A DNA stretch of 64,000 nt, taken from assembly GCA_016713665.1 (NCBI GenBank), contig JADJOR010000020.1:1-64000 (forward strand), in the 5' to 3' direction. Within the stretch, counting starts at the first letter, position 1. Each line of letters opens with the position of its first letter. This document shows, in pieces, positions 35,246 to 44,264 of this stretch. Position numbers and translations under genes: made by a program. This DNA comes from Deltaproteobacteria bacterium (lineage in GTDB: Bacteria > Myxococcota_A > UBA9160 > UBA4427). The notes under the pieces were generated by a model. It worked only from the letters and a program-made list of their open reading frames with translations, was not told the origin of the DNA and made no database searches.

Positions 35246-35568
35246 CGGGACTTTGCCGCGATGGAGGAGGCGAAGGAAGACGAAGGCCCAGCTTTCGGAT
35301 CGACGATCGGGTCGACTCTAACCCGACGACCCGGTCGGATTCACCCTGCGTCCTGCCGACGGCTCTCTCATCTCAGGTTGGGTCCATCACGCGGCTTGCT
35401 CTCCGACTTTCCTGCCAATCCCAGCCCCGGGCGGGTCACCAAGCGGCGGAGGGGCGGCTGCAGAACCCGAAGTCGTATGAGCGAAGGCGGACCGGTAGCC
35501 TTGTCCCGGCTCGAAGAGCAGGTCCCGATCGGGACATTCGACGGGAACCAACCTACGAGGACATATCA
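35246..35568. other. Gap between divergent genes; one inverted repeat
   Basis: 323 bp without a gene. CGGGTCG (35308-35314) and CGACCCG (35327-35333) form a perfect 7-bp inverted repeat with a 12-bp spacer, a possible operator for either divergent gene. No factor can be named. Confidence 0.4.
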
Positions 35569-36084
35569 ATGAAATCCTTCATCAAGATCCTGGGGGGCTT
35601 CGTCATCCTCGTGATCTCCGGCGTCGCCCTCGCCTTCATCGGGGCTCGATTCGCCGACGGCCCGATCGAAATCCTGGCCGGCGGGCCCTTTCGGACGGGT
35701 GAGCTCCAGCCGGGGCCGGAGCCCGACTGGTCGTTCCTCGCCGATCGCCCGACGGTCGAGTTCCAGCTCGAAGAGCCCGCGCGATCGCGAACGACCTTCG
35801 TGATCGTCCATGCGGGACGGCTCTTCATCCCGTCGGGATACATGACGACGTGGTGGGGCCGGATCTGGAAGCACTGGCCCTACGACGCCGAGTCGAATCC
35901 GAACGCGCTCCTGCGCGTCGATGGGAAGCTCTACGAGCGGACGCTCCGCCGCATCGAGAGCGGGTCGGACGTCGCCCCCGTGCTGGCGGAGCTGGGCCGG
36001 AAATACGGGGGAGGCGATCCGGTTCCCCAGGATGCGCTCGATTCCGGATATCTCTGGCTCTTCGAGCTCGCACCGCGGCGCTGA
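35569..36084 (+). CDS. Small membrane-anchored protein of unknown function
   Basis: 171 residues. The N-terminal helix (about 5-25, ILGGFVILVISGVALAF) is a single membrane anchor or uncleaved signal, followed by a conserved-looking region PIEILAGGPFRTGELQPGP, then DWSFLADRPTVEFQLEEPARSRTTFVIV, and a C-terminal WKHWPYDAESNPNALLRVDG. The layout (aligned FxLEEP...R-T-x-F-V-I-V-H) resembles a family of small envelope proteins found in marine proteobacteria, but I cannot assign a function. It is preceded by ACGAGGA at the start. It is a single gene. Confidence 0.6.
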   Translation: MKSFIKILGGFVILVISGVALAFIGARFADGPIEILAGGPFRTGELQPGPEPDWSFLADRPTVEFQLEEPARSRTTFVIVHAGRLFIPSGYMTTWWGRIWKHWPYDAESNPNALLRVDGKLYERTLRRIESGSDVAPVLAELGRKYGGGDPVPQDALDSGYLWLFELAPRR

Positions 36085-36305
36085 GTGCGCGGGACGCGAT
36101 CGACTCGGACGGCCCCCGGACGGCCAGCCGTCGCAATGGTTCCTGGCGGAGACGCGAACGGGCTTGAATCGCCCCATCCGCGTGCCTCCGGCATCGACCC
36201 GGCTCCCGCGCGCGCCTCGACACGGCGCGCACGATTCACACGCGCCGCAAGCGCCTCCGACTCTCGCCCGAGTTCGAGAAGTCGCGACTCTGCCGACCGA
36301 GCACA

Positions 36306-37106
36306 TCATCGGGCGCGGCGCTTCGCTTTCCGTTTGCCCGTCCCCTTCGCCGTCCTCGCGCTCCCCCGAGCCGCATCGTTCGCGATGTCCTGTGCACGAC
36401 GCGCTTTCGCGATCTTCGTGATGAGCGCGTACGGAATCGGTCGGTCGAGCGGGAATTGCAGATTCCCCTTCGGTCCCGCGTACGGCGCGATCGCCTTCAT
36501 CAAGGCCGCGTCGCTCTTCACGGGCGGATAGAGGCCGATGTGATTCTTGAATGCCGCGAAATAGACGAGCACTCCGCTTCGCTTGAACGCGGGCATGCGA
36601 TAGGAGATCACCTCTGCGGCATCCGGCGCCGCGCGGCGAATGGCGTCGCGAACCTTCCCGAGGATCGTCTGGACATGGGGTTCGAAGTCGGCGATGTAGG
36701 CGTCGATCGCCGTGGGCGGGGTCGGCTTCGTCTCGTCGATCAGCACGAGCTCTTCGGCGAGGAAGATCGTCGAACGCGACCAGTCGATGAAGTTCCTCTC
36801 GTCCTCCATGAGCCTCTTCATCGTCGCCTCGCCCTCCGGCGAAGCCCAGGCCCGCTCGTAGGCTTCGACGCTGTCGAGCCAGACCTCCGCGATGCCGTCG
36901 AACTCGGGCTCGAGGCCCGGCCGGCCGTTCGCGACCCGGCGGTTCACGGACTCGGGCAGGGCGCGGACCTGGACGTATCGCCGCATGCCCAGCGCGCGCG
37001 CGGCCTCGGGACCGGCTGCGCGCGGATGCATGCGACTCCAGTAGGTCAGGAACTCTTCGCGCGAGAGGTGGGGCAGGCGGCGGATGCAGAAGCAGAGCTT
37101 GACCAT
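36306..37106 (-). CDS. Fusion of EthD-like domain and DUF1801 domain
   Basis: 266 residues. Residues 1-110 form an EthD-type alpha/beta barrel: VKLCFCIRRLPHLSREEFLTYW, HPRAAGPEAARALGMRRYVQ and DGIAEVWLDSVEAYERAW. Residues 120-235 are DUF1801 (YdhG-like): IDAYIADFEPHVQTILGKVRDAIRRA, EVISYRMPAFKRSGVLVYFAAFKNHIGLYP and ALMKAIAPYAGPKGNLQFPLD. The tail is very basic. EthD members help degrade ethers and alkyl or polyketide compounds; DUF1801 is a small iron/other-ligand-like fold. It follows a PhyH gene by 20 bp on the same strand, hence cotranscribed. Confidence 0.8.
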   Translation of the reverse strand: MVKLCFCIRRLPHLSREEFLTYWSRMHPRAAGPEAARALGMRRYVQVRALPESVNRRVANGRPGLEPEFDGIAEVWLDSVEAYERAWASPEGEATMKRLMEDERNFIDWSRSTIFLAEELVLIDETKPTPPTAIDAYIADFEPHVQTILGKVRDAIRRAAPDAAEVISYRMPAFKRSGVLVYFAAFKNHIGLYPPVKSDAALMKAIAPYAGPKGNLQFPLDRPIPYALITKIAKARRAQDIANDAARGSARTAKGTGKRKAKRRAR

Positions 37107-37126
37107 GGCGTCCTTCGCGCTCCCGC

Positions 37127-38275
37127 CTAGATGATGAGATCCCGCTTGTTGTACCCGCGGATCGCCTCGCGCGCGGCCTCGTCCCAGACGAACGTCTCGC
37201 CTGAATCCGCGTGTGGCTTGTAGACGAAGGCCTCCTCGTCGGGCCGGTGGCGTCGGCGAGCGTCGATCGCATAGCCAATCCAGGCACATCGCTCGCGAAT
37301 CATGGCCTCGTCGTACCGGACCTCGTGCTCGCGGATCATGCCGGCCCCCGACGCGCCGAGCACGGCTTTTCGGATCAGGGCACCCATGTTGAACGTGACG
37401 CGCCAATCGGGACTGACGTTGGCGAAGGAGCCGTGGACGATCTGCCGATTGCTGACGCACACGTCGCCGGCCTCGCAGACGAGCGGCACCGCGTCGGGCA
37501 GCCGCTCGGTCCCGGCCGCGTCCACCATCGCCTTGATGTCGAGCTTGCCGAGTCGATGCGAGCCGGGCAGGTACCAGACACCGTTGGCCGCCGTCGAGCG
37601 ATAGAGCTGCGGCATGAAGTTGAAGCCGTGGATCTCCGGATGCCAGTCGGGGCTGTCCCAATGGGTCATCCCGTCCTGATGCCACGCGATGCTCGGGCCC
37701 TCGCCCGGCTTCTTGATCGCGACCGCTTCGACGAGGGGCGTGAAGTCGTCGCCGTTGAGGGCGGCGGCGATGCGCAACAGATCCGGATGGGCGTGCAGGC
37801 GCAGTGCGGCGTCCATGTACTGCATCGTGCCGAGAACGCCGGCGACGATCTTCTCCGGCAGGGCCGCGGCGGCCTTCGGCTCGTGCATCTTGACGGGATG
37901 GCGGCTCTTCGAGACCGCGGTGCCCCCGAACGGATCGCCGAGCGGCTTCGACCAGACGATGCACGGCGCATCGTGATCGGTGCCGATGGCGGGGCGGCCT
38001 TCGGGGTCGACCAGGGCGCCGGGCTCCGTCGGGAAGCGGTCGACCATGGCGAAGAAGTCGGCCTCCATCTCGGCGAGCTCTTCCGCCGAGATCACGTCTT
38101 CGAAGACGTAGAAGCCGCAGCGGCGATAGGCGTCCAGGATGGCGGGATGGAGCTTTCCGTCGGCTGTGAAGCGGAGCGGCCCGCGATTGCCGAGGTTCAT
38201 GGCCTTTCGCGCGCCTTCGCGGCAGTAGGCTTCCATGCTTTCGTCTTCGTACCCGACACCGGACGCCGCGGTCAT
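37127..38275 (-). CDS. Phytanoyl-CoA dioxygenase (PhyH) family Fe(II)/2OG oxygenase
   Basis: 382 residues from the ATG at 38275, preceded by AGGAGGAGGACGGCG. The iron ligands are His199-Gln-Asp201 in IAWHQDGMTHW and His281 in QIVHGSFANVS; Arg292 (DWRVTFNMG) binds 2OG. Strand pattern and AGDVCVSN are standard for PhyH. It probably hydroxylates an alkyl or acyl compound. It is followed 20 bp later by the EthD-DUF1801 gene and is divergent from a second 2OG oxygenase across the poly-G region. The frame continues upstream through the poly-G as poly-Pro, which is not coding. Confidence 0.85.
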   Translation of the reverse strand: MTAASGVGYEDESMEAYCREGARKAMNLGNRGPLRFTADGKLHPAILDAYRRCGFYVFEDVISAEELAEMEADFFAMVDRFPTEPGALVDPEGRPAIGTDHDAPCIVWSKPLGDPFGGTAVSKSRHPVKMHEPKAAAALPEKIVAGVLGTMQYMDAALRLHAHPDLLRIAAALNGDDFTPLVEAVAIKKPGEGPSIAWHQDGMTHWDSPDWHPEIHGFNFMPQLYRSTAANGVWYLPGSHRLGKLDIKAMVDAAGTERLPDAVPLVCEAGDVCVSNRQIVHGSFANVSPDWRVTFNMGALIRKAVLGASGAGMIREHEVRYDEAMIRERCAWIGYAIDARRRHRPDEEAFVYKPHADSGETFVWDEAAREAIRGYNKRDLII

Positions 38276-38588
<313 letters not shown>

Positions 38589-39506
38589 ATGCATCGTGAT
38601 CGCCACGCGGATCCGGCCGGGGATCAGAGCCTCTCGTTCGGGGCCCGCCCCCTCGGCCCCCACATCGGGGTCGCGATCGAGGGGCTCGACCTGGGCGCCC
38701 CGATCGACGAAGCGACCGGCATGCGCCTGCGCGCACTCCTCGCGGAATACCACCTGCTCGTCTTCCACGCCCCCGCGCTCACGTCCGAGCAGCAGCTCCG
38801 GCTCGGCGCCGTCTTCGGCGAGCCCGTCGACGAGGGCGGGGACGGGCGGCGCCACGTCCATCTCTCGAACGCGCGCGAAGGCGGTGTGCTCGCCCATGGC
38901 CGGAGGCTGCTCTTCCACTCCGACAACGTCTTCACGCCCGCGCCGCTCGCCGTGATCAGCCTCTACATGGAGCGCCTCGACGGGGAGAACGCGCCCACCT
39001 GCTTCGCGAATACCGCGCGCGCCGCGGCGGGGCTCGACGCGGCGCTGCGGGAAGAGCTTGTGGCGGCCTCCGCGCTCTTTCTCTCGGGCTTCGCCGGCGG
39101 CCATCTCCGCTACCGCGACGCCGACGTCGAGTCGCATCATCCGCGGGCGATCCATCCGGTCCTGCCGATCCAGCCGCGCACGGGGCGCCCCGTCCTGCTC
39201 GTGAGCGAGCAGCAGACGGACCGCATCCTCGACTGGGCGCCGGAGCGAAGCGAGTCGACGCTTCAGCGGTTGTTCGCCGCGCTCTACGCCCCCGACAACG
39301 TCTACGTCCACGCCTGGCGCGAGGGCGATCTATGCCTCTGGGACAACCTCGCGCTCCAGCACGGTCGCCCCGCTCTCGGATCAGGCGAGCGCACCCTCCG
39401 GCGGGTCGCGATGGTCGACGGGAACGTCGAGGCCCAGCGCGCGTGGACGCGCGTCTCCCGGGATGCCGAGGAGCGGGAGCGTGCGAAGAACGCGTCGGTT
39501 GTCTGA
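38589..39506 (+). CDS. TauD/TfdA-family Fe(II)/2OG dioxygenase
   Basis: 305 residues from the ATG at 38589 (an ATG at 38499, after GGGAGGG, is an alternative; no conserved residues lie between). The motif His110-Ser-Asp112 is in LLFHSDNVFTP, and His258 is in LWDNLALQHGRPAL, with Arg268-272 nearby (GERTLRRVAM). LGAPIDEATGMRLRALLAEYHLLVFHA is the characteristic TauD N-terminal part. It likely oxidatively cleaves or hydroxylates a sulfonate, carnitine-like or aryloxy substrate. It is divergent from a PhyH oxygenase and followed by a DUF3604 gene 66 bp away. Confidence 0.85.
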   Translation: MHRDRHADPAGDQSLSFGARPLGPHIGVAIEGLDLGAPIDEATGMRLRALLAEYHLLVFHAPALTSEQQLRLGAVFGEPVDEGGDGRRHVHLSNAREGGVLAHGRRLLFHSDNVFTPAPLAVISLYMERLDGENAPTCFANTARAAAGLDAALREELVAASALFLSGFAGGHLRYRDADVESHHPRAIHPVLPIQPRTGRPVLLVSEQQTDRILDWAPERSESTLQRLFAALYAPDNVYVHAWREGDLCLWDNLALQHGRPALGSGERTLRRVAMVDGNVEAQRAWTRVSRDAEERERAKNASVV

Positions 39507-39572
39507 GTTCGCCTCAGCCCATCTTCAGGTCGCCATGGGGGCGGCGGGTTCCCGCGTCGAAGGAGCGCGCCG

Positions 39573-41465
39573 ATGTTCCGGGCCCGAATCGTCACCGCCT
39601 GCCTGTTCGTCGCAACCGCGACGTCGGCGGCCATGGGCACGGCAGCGCCACACGCGGACGACGTCGACGCCCTCGAATACTCACCCTCCGTCGCCGACGA
39701 CTTCCCGACGCGCGTCTTCTGGGGCGACACCCACGTCCATACCGCCTTCAGCATGGATGCGAACGCCATGGGCGACACGCGACTCACGCCGGAGGAGGCC
39801 TATCGCTTCGCCCGCGGCGAGGCGGTGCGGGCGAACAATGGGATGACGGCCCGGCTCGAGGTCCCGCTCGATTTCCTCGTCGTGGCCGACCATTCCGAGT
39901 ACATGGGCCTGCTTCCCCGCCTGCGCGAAGGCGATCCGACGATCCTCGCCGATCCGGCCGGTCGACGTCTGACCGAGAGCTTGAAGGCGGACGGACCGAA
40001 CGGGCGAACGACGCTCCGGGCTCTGTCGCAATCGAAGCGCGACCGGAAGAAGCTGATCGACAATGGACCGTTCGAGAAGAGCATGTGGGAGCAGATCACG
40101 GCGCTCGCCGATCGCTTCGACGAACCCGGGCGCTTCACGACCCTGATCGGCTTCGAGTGGACCCCGATGCCGCAAGGCGACAATCTTCATCGGGTCGTGA
40201 TCTACGCAGACGGGGCCGAACGGGCGAAGCAGACGGTCCCCATCTCCTCCTTCGACAGCGAGCGCCCCGAAGACCTCTGGACTTTTCTCGAGACCTACGA
40301 GCGCGAGACCGGGGGACGGATCCTCGCGATCCCCCACAACTCCAACGCGAGCAACGGCCTCATGTTCGCGCTCCGCGACTCCGAGGGCGCCCCATTCGAT
40401 CGCGACTACGCGGCGCGGCGGGCACGCCACGAGCCCCTCGTCGAGGTCACGCAGATGAAGGGCGACAGCGAGACGCATCCTCTGCTGTCTCCCGACGACG
40501 AGTTCGCCGACTTCGAGACCTGGGATTTCGGCAACCTCGCGACGCCGCCGCTGCCGAAGAAGCCCGACATGCTCCAGTGGGAATACGTCCGTTCGGCGCT
40601 GAAGCTCGGCCTCGCCGAGCAGGCGCGGATCGGCGTCAATCCGTTCAAATTCGGCCTGATCGGGTCGACGGATACACACACGTCCTTCGCGACGGCGGAC
40701 GAGAGCAACTTCTGGGGCAAGATGTCTTCGATGGAGCCCGGGCCCCGGCGATACGACGCGCCCGTCTTCGACGATCCGAAGACAGGGATCCGCGTGATGA
40801 ACTGGGACTTCGCGGCCTCGGGCTATGTGGCGGTCTGGGCTCGCGAGAATACGCGCGCCGCGATCTTCGATGCCCTGGTTCGCAAGGAGGTCTACGCGAC
40901 CACCGGCTCGCGCATCGCGCTGCGCTTCTTCGGTGGTTGGCAGCTCGCGCGCGCCGACGCCCATCGGTCGGACTCGGTCCGGCACGCCTACCGGACGGGC
41001 GTGCCGATGGGCGGCGATCTCTCTCCAGCACGCGGGAAGGGCGCGCCCTGCTTCATCGTCCACGCATTGAAGGATCCGCTGGGCGCGAACCTCGACCGCA
41101 TCCAGATCGTCAAGGGCTGGCACGATGCGAAGGGCGGGCTCCACGAGCGGGTCTACGACGTGGCACTCGCAGGTGATCGCCGCCGGGACGATCGGGGAAA
41201 CGCCCGGCGCATCGCCTCGACCGTCGATCTCGAGAAGGCGACCTATTCGAACGAGGTCGGCGCGGCGGAGCTCGTCGTCTGGTGGCAGGACCCGGATTTC
41301 GACCCGAAGCAGCACGCTTTCTGGTATGTGCGCGTCCTCGAGATTCCGACGCCTCGCTGGACGGCCTACGACGAGGCGCGGTTCGGCATCGAGCTGCCGG
41401 CCGACGTGCCGCGAGTCGTGCAGGACCGGGCTTATTCGTCGCCGATCTGGTTCGCGCCGAAGTGA
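39573..41465 (+). CDS. Exported DUF3604 protein (PHP-type metallohydrolase)
   Basis: 630 residues with a signal peptide (ARIVTACLFVATATSAA). The DUF3604 motifs match the 28024 paralogue almost one for one: VFWGDTHVHTAFSMDA, TPEEAYRFARGE, VVADHSEYMG, LIGFEWTPMP, IPHNSNASN, VNPFKFGLIGSTDTHT, VWARENTRAAIFDAL, RIQIVKGWHDAKG and DPDFDPKQHAFWYVRVLEIP. The metal-site residues (His/Asp) are present. It is extracytoplasmic. It is 66 bp after the TauD gene and 187 bp before a metallophosphatase gene on the same strand, a cluster of exported hydrolases. No substrate is known for this family. Confidence 0.85.
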   Translation: MFRARIVTACLFVATATSAAMGTAAPHADDVDALEYSPSVADDFPTRVFWGDTHVHTAFSMDANAMGDTRLTPEEAYRFARGEAVRANNGMTARLEVPLDFLVVADHSEYMGLLPRLREGDPTILADPAGRRLTESLKADGPNGRTTLRALSQSKRDRKKLIDNGPFEKSMWEQITALADRFDEPGRFTTLIGFEWTPMPQGDNLHRVVIYADGAERAKQTVPISSFDSERPEDLWTFLETYERETGGRILAIPHNSNASNGLMFALRDSEGAPFDRDYAARRARHEPLVEVTQMKGDSETHPLLSPDDEFADFETWDFGNLATPPLPKKPDMLQWEYVRSALKLGLAEQARIGVNPFKFGLIGSTDTHTSFATADESNFWGKMSSMEPGPRRYDAPVFDDPKTGIRVMNWDFAASGYVAVWARENTRAAIFDALVRKEVYATTGSRIALRFFGGWQLARADAHRSDSVRHAYRTGVPMGGDLSPARGKGAPCFIVHALKDPLGANLDRIQIVKGWHDAKGGLHERVYDVALAGDRRRDDRGNARRIASTVDLEKATYSNEVGAAELVVWWQDPDFDPKQHAFWYVRVLEIPTPRWTAYDEARFGIELPADVPRVVQDRAYSSPIWFAPK

Positions 41466-41652
41466 TCGGCGCGTCGGCGAGCGCGCCGGGTAGTCGTGTG
41501 GGGCGGATTTCCGGCTCCTTGATGCGATCGCGACGACGCCAAAAATTCCGGCCTCTCGTCGCCGCGTCATGTCATACTGGCCATGCGAGCCGTCGGGCGC
41601 CCTCGGAAGAACCGCAGCCGCGCAACGGTCGGCGATGCCCAGGAGGTGGTGC

Positions 41653-43194
41653 ATGCGTAGGCTCGGAATCGGTTGGAGATCAGGGCTCGCTCTGGCGGCG
41701 ATGATGCTTTCGAGTCCGGCTGCAGGGGCGACGGAGCCGGAGCGGGTGTTCCTGCAGCAGGTCGGGTCGCATTCGGCGATCGTGAAGTGGCGGGGCGGCG
41801 ACGCGGATCGGGTCTGTTGGTCCCGTGCATCCTTTTTCCTTCGGATCGCCCACTGGCCGCTCTGCGTTCGGGCCGTCGAGACCGAGGGCGGCCACAAGGA
41901 GGCGCGGCTCTTCCCGCTTTCTCCAGACCAGGAGTTCCACTACATCGTGGGCCGGCCGGGTCGCGATGCGGTGATCGATCCGGACCAACGCTTCCGGACA
42001 GCGCCCGTCCGCAACCGGACGCCGCGCGACGGCAATACCCACATCTGGATCGTCGGGGACTCGGGGACGGCGACCGAGACGCAGCTCAAGCCGCCGCTCG
42101 GCGACGGCGTCAGCTTGACCCATCCCGGCGAGGCGCTGGCCGTCAAGCAGGGCTTCCTCACCTACAACCAGGGCAAGGAGCCGGTCGATCTGTTCCTTCT
42201 GCTCGGGGACAACGCCTATCTCGATGGCACCGACGCCCAGTGGCAGGGAGCCTTCTTCGACATCTATCCGGAGATCATGAAGGGCGCCCAGGTCGTGCCG
42301 ACGATCGGCAATCACGAAATGGGCGGCACGCTCTTCGATCTCGGTCCGTTGCTCGGAATTCCGCCCGGCCGGTTGATCACCTTCCTCGGCGGGACGAGCT
42401 TCTCCTCGGATCCGCTCTCGTGGGACGACGGCAATCCGGCGACGGTCGACAATGGTCCGCCCTACCTCGACATCTTCACGCTTCCGGGCGAAGGCGAGCA
42501 GGGCGGAGTTCCGAGCGGGACCGAGCAGTACTACTCGATCGCCTACGCCAACGTACACGTCGTCAGCCTCGATTCGCAGCTCTCGAACCGCGACGATGCC
42601 CAACGCCAGGCGATGGCGGACTGGCTGGCCGCGGATCTGTCGGCGAACGACCGGGACTGGACCGTCGTGATCTTCCACCATCCGCCCTACTCGAAGGGCG
42701 AGAATCACGATTCGGACGTGGAAGACGCCGAGATCGACATGCGCGAGGTCTTCACGCCGATCTTCGACGACTACGGTGTCGACGTCGTCTACAACGGCCA
42801 CTCGCATTCCTACGAGCGCTCCTTTTACATGACGGGCCATACGGGGCTCTCTCCCAGCTTCGATCTCGAGACCCACGTGGAGCTCGACGCAGAGGGCAAC
42901 GGGGCCTCGGGCCAGGGGACCGAGATCTACCGGCAGGTCAGCGCCGGCAGCGGCTACGACGACAAGGTCGTCTACACCGTGGCCGGAAGCTCCGGCAAGG
43001 CGGACGAGCTCAACCCGTGCGTGCCGCCTCGGACGCTCGGTTGCACGCCGCCCGACTGGCTGCAGCATCCTGCCCACTACTTCAGCGTTCCGCTGAAGGG
43101 CTCGGTCGTGCTCGACGCGTCGCGCAAGACCTTGACCTCGCGCTTCATCGACGAGCACGGTGCCGTGATCGACTCCTTCACGATCCGGCGCTGA
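41653..43194 (+). CDS. Purple-acid-phosphatase-like metallophosphoesterase, exported
   Basis: 513 residues from the ATG at 41653, which is preceded by AGGAGGTGGTGC. A signal peptide (ALAAMMLSSPAAGA) precedes a fibronectin-like N-terminal domain (VFLQQVGSHSAIVKWRGG). The five metallophosphatase motifs are all present: VGDSGTATE (D-x-G), LLGDNAYLDG (GDNxY), TIGNHEMGG (GNHE), IFHHPPYSKG (xxH) and YNGHSHSYERSF (GHxH). It hydrolyses phosphoesters in the periplasm or outside. It is translationally coupled to the next TPR gene (TGATG). Confidence 0.9.
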   Translation: MRRLGIGWRSGLALAAMMLSSPAAGATEPERVFLQQVGSHSAIVKWRGGDADRVCWSRASFFLRIAHWPLCVRAVETEGGHKEARLFPLSPDQEFHYIVGRPGRDAVIDPDQRFRTAPVRNRTPRDGNTHIWIVGDSGTATETQLKPPLGDGVSLTHPGEALAVKQGFLTYNQGKEPVDLFLLLGDNAYLDGTDAQWQGAFFDIYPEIMKGAQVVPTIGNHEMGGTLFDLGPLLGIPPGRLITFLGGTSFSSDPLSWDDGNPATVDNGPPYLDIFTLPGEGEQGGVPSGTEQYYSIAYANVHVVSLDSQLSNRDDAQRQAMADWLAADLSANDRDWTVVIFHHPPYSKGENHDSDVEDAEIDMREVFTPIFDDYGVDVVYNGHSHSYERSFYMTGHTGLSPSFDLETHVELDAEGNGASGQGTEIYRQVSAGSGYDDKVVYTVAGSSGKADELNPCVPPRTLGCTPPDWLQHPAHYFSVPLKGSVVLDASRKTLTSRFIDEHGAVIDSFTIRR

Positions 43195-44168
43195 TGGGGC
43201 GGGGGCTTCCTTTGCTCCACGGCACGACGGGGACGGACTTCGGTCCGTCCCCGTCCTGCATCAGGATCCGTCTCTCGCGCTTCCCGGCGACAGGGCTCGC
43301 CATCGCAGGGCTCGTGATCGCCGGTCTCGTCACGCTCGCGCCGCGGGTGGACGGGCATCCGAGCGCGCTGGCGCAGGTCGAAATGCTCTCGGCCGAGATC
43401 CGCGCGCGTCCCGACGATCCCGTGGCCTACATCCGCCGCGGGCAGGCGTATTCCGAGGAGGGACATTTCGCCGAGGCGCTCGCCGACTTCGAGAAGGCCG
43501 AGGGGCTCGGTGATTCGGTGAGCGTCGCCTACGACCTCGGGGTCGTGCACTACCGGATGGGCGCGCTGATCGAGGCGCGACGGGATTTCGATCGTTGGCT
43601 CGAGCGTCATCCCGATCACGGTCCGGCGCTCCAGTATCGCGCGCGGGTGCTCCGGGACTCGGGCGAGCGGGATGCCGCATTCGCGGACTATCGCGCCTAT
43701 CTCGATCGCCATCCCAATCCGAATCCAGGAGACTACCTGGCGGCCGCGGAGCTCCTCGCCGAAGACGGCGAGGGCGACGTCGAGGGCGCGCTCGCGATGC
43801 TCGATGCCGGGATGCGACGCCTCGGGCTGGCACCCCAGCTCCAGAAGAGGGCCATCGCGCTCGAACGCGGTCGCGGCGAAGTCGATGCCGCCCTGAACCG
43901 ACTCGATGCGCTGGCCCCGAGCTTGGGAGCGACGCCCGACTGGCAGATCGACCGGGCCGAGCTGCTGCTCCTCCTGGGGCGACGGAAGGAGGCGACGGCC
44001 GCCCTCGATCGCGCCGCCGAGGCGCTCGTGGGCAAGCGGTCGACGGCCGCCAGGCGAACGCTGCACGACCGCATCGAGGCCCTGCGTGTTTCGGTCGAGG
44101 CCGAGACGATTCCCCGGACGGGGGCCCGAATGGATCCCGTCCGGCGCGATGAAGAGCGCGTCGACTAG
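43194..44168 (+). CDS. TPR protein with N-terminal membrane anchor
   Basis: 324 residues if the ATG overlapping the phosphatase stop (TGATG) is the start; a GTG near 43312 is a later alternative past a strong hairpin. One hydrophobic segment (LAIAGLVIAGLVTLA) is a signal/anchor. Five or so TPR repeats follow: VAYIRRGQAYSEEGHFAEALADFEKAEGL, VAYDLGVVHYRMGALIEARRDFDRWL, PALQYRARVLRDSGERDAAFADYRAYL and PDWQIDRAELLLLLGRRKEATAALDRA. It is probably a periplasmic scaffold for the adjacent phosphatase. The N-terminal 30 residues before the segment are GC-hairpin coding and may not be translated. Confidence 0.75.
   Translation: MGRGLPLLHGTTGTDFGPSPSCIRIRLSRFPATGLAIAGLVIAGLVTLAPRVDGHPSALAQVEMLSAEIRARPDDPVAYIRRGQAYSEEGHFAEALADFEKAEGLGDSVSVAYDLGVVHYRMGALIEARRDFDRWLERHPDHGPALQYRARVLRDSGERDAAFADYRAYLDRHPNPNPGDYLAAAELLAEDGEGDVEGALAMLDAGMRRLGLAPQLQKRAIALERGRGEVDAALNRLDALAPSLGATPDWQIDRAELLLLLGRRKEATAALDRAAEALVGKRSTAARRTLHDRIEALRVSVEAETIPRTGARMDPVRRDEERVD
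43226..43255. terminator. 13-bp perfect stem with TTCG tetraloop
   Basis: GACGGGGACGGAC-TTCG-GTCCGTCCCCGTC. Stable UUCG-type hairpin just after the phosphatase stop, inside the N-terminal region of the coupled TPR frame. No T tract follows, so it may attenuate or regulate read-through or separate the two genes. Confidence 0.6.
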
Positions 44169-44264
44169 CGTCTCGCCGGGCGACAGGCCGGGATCCGAGA
44201 GTTCGACGCTAAACGATGGGCTGCCCCGGGAGGCGGAGAAATCCGCTCCTGTCGATCCGAGCCC

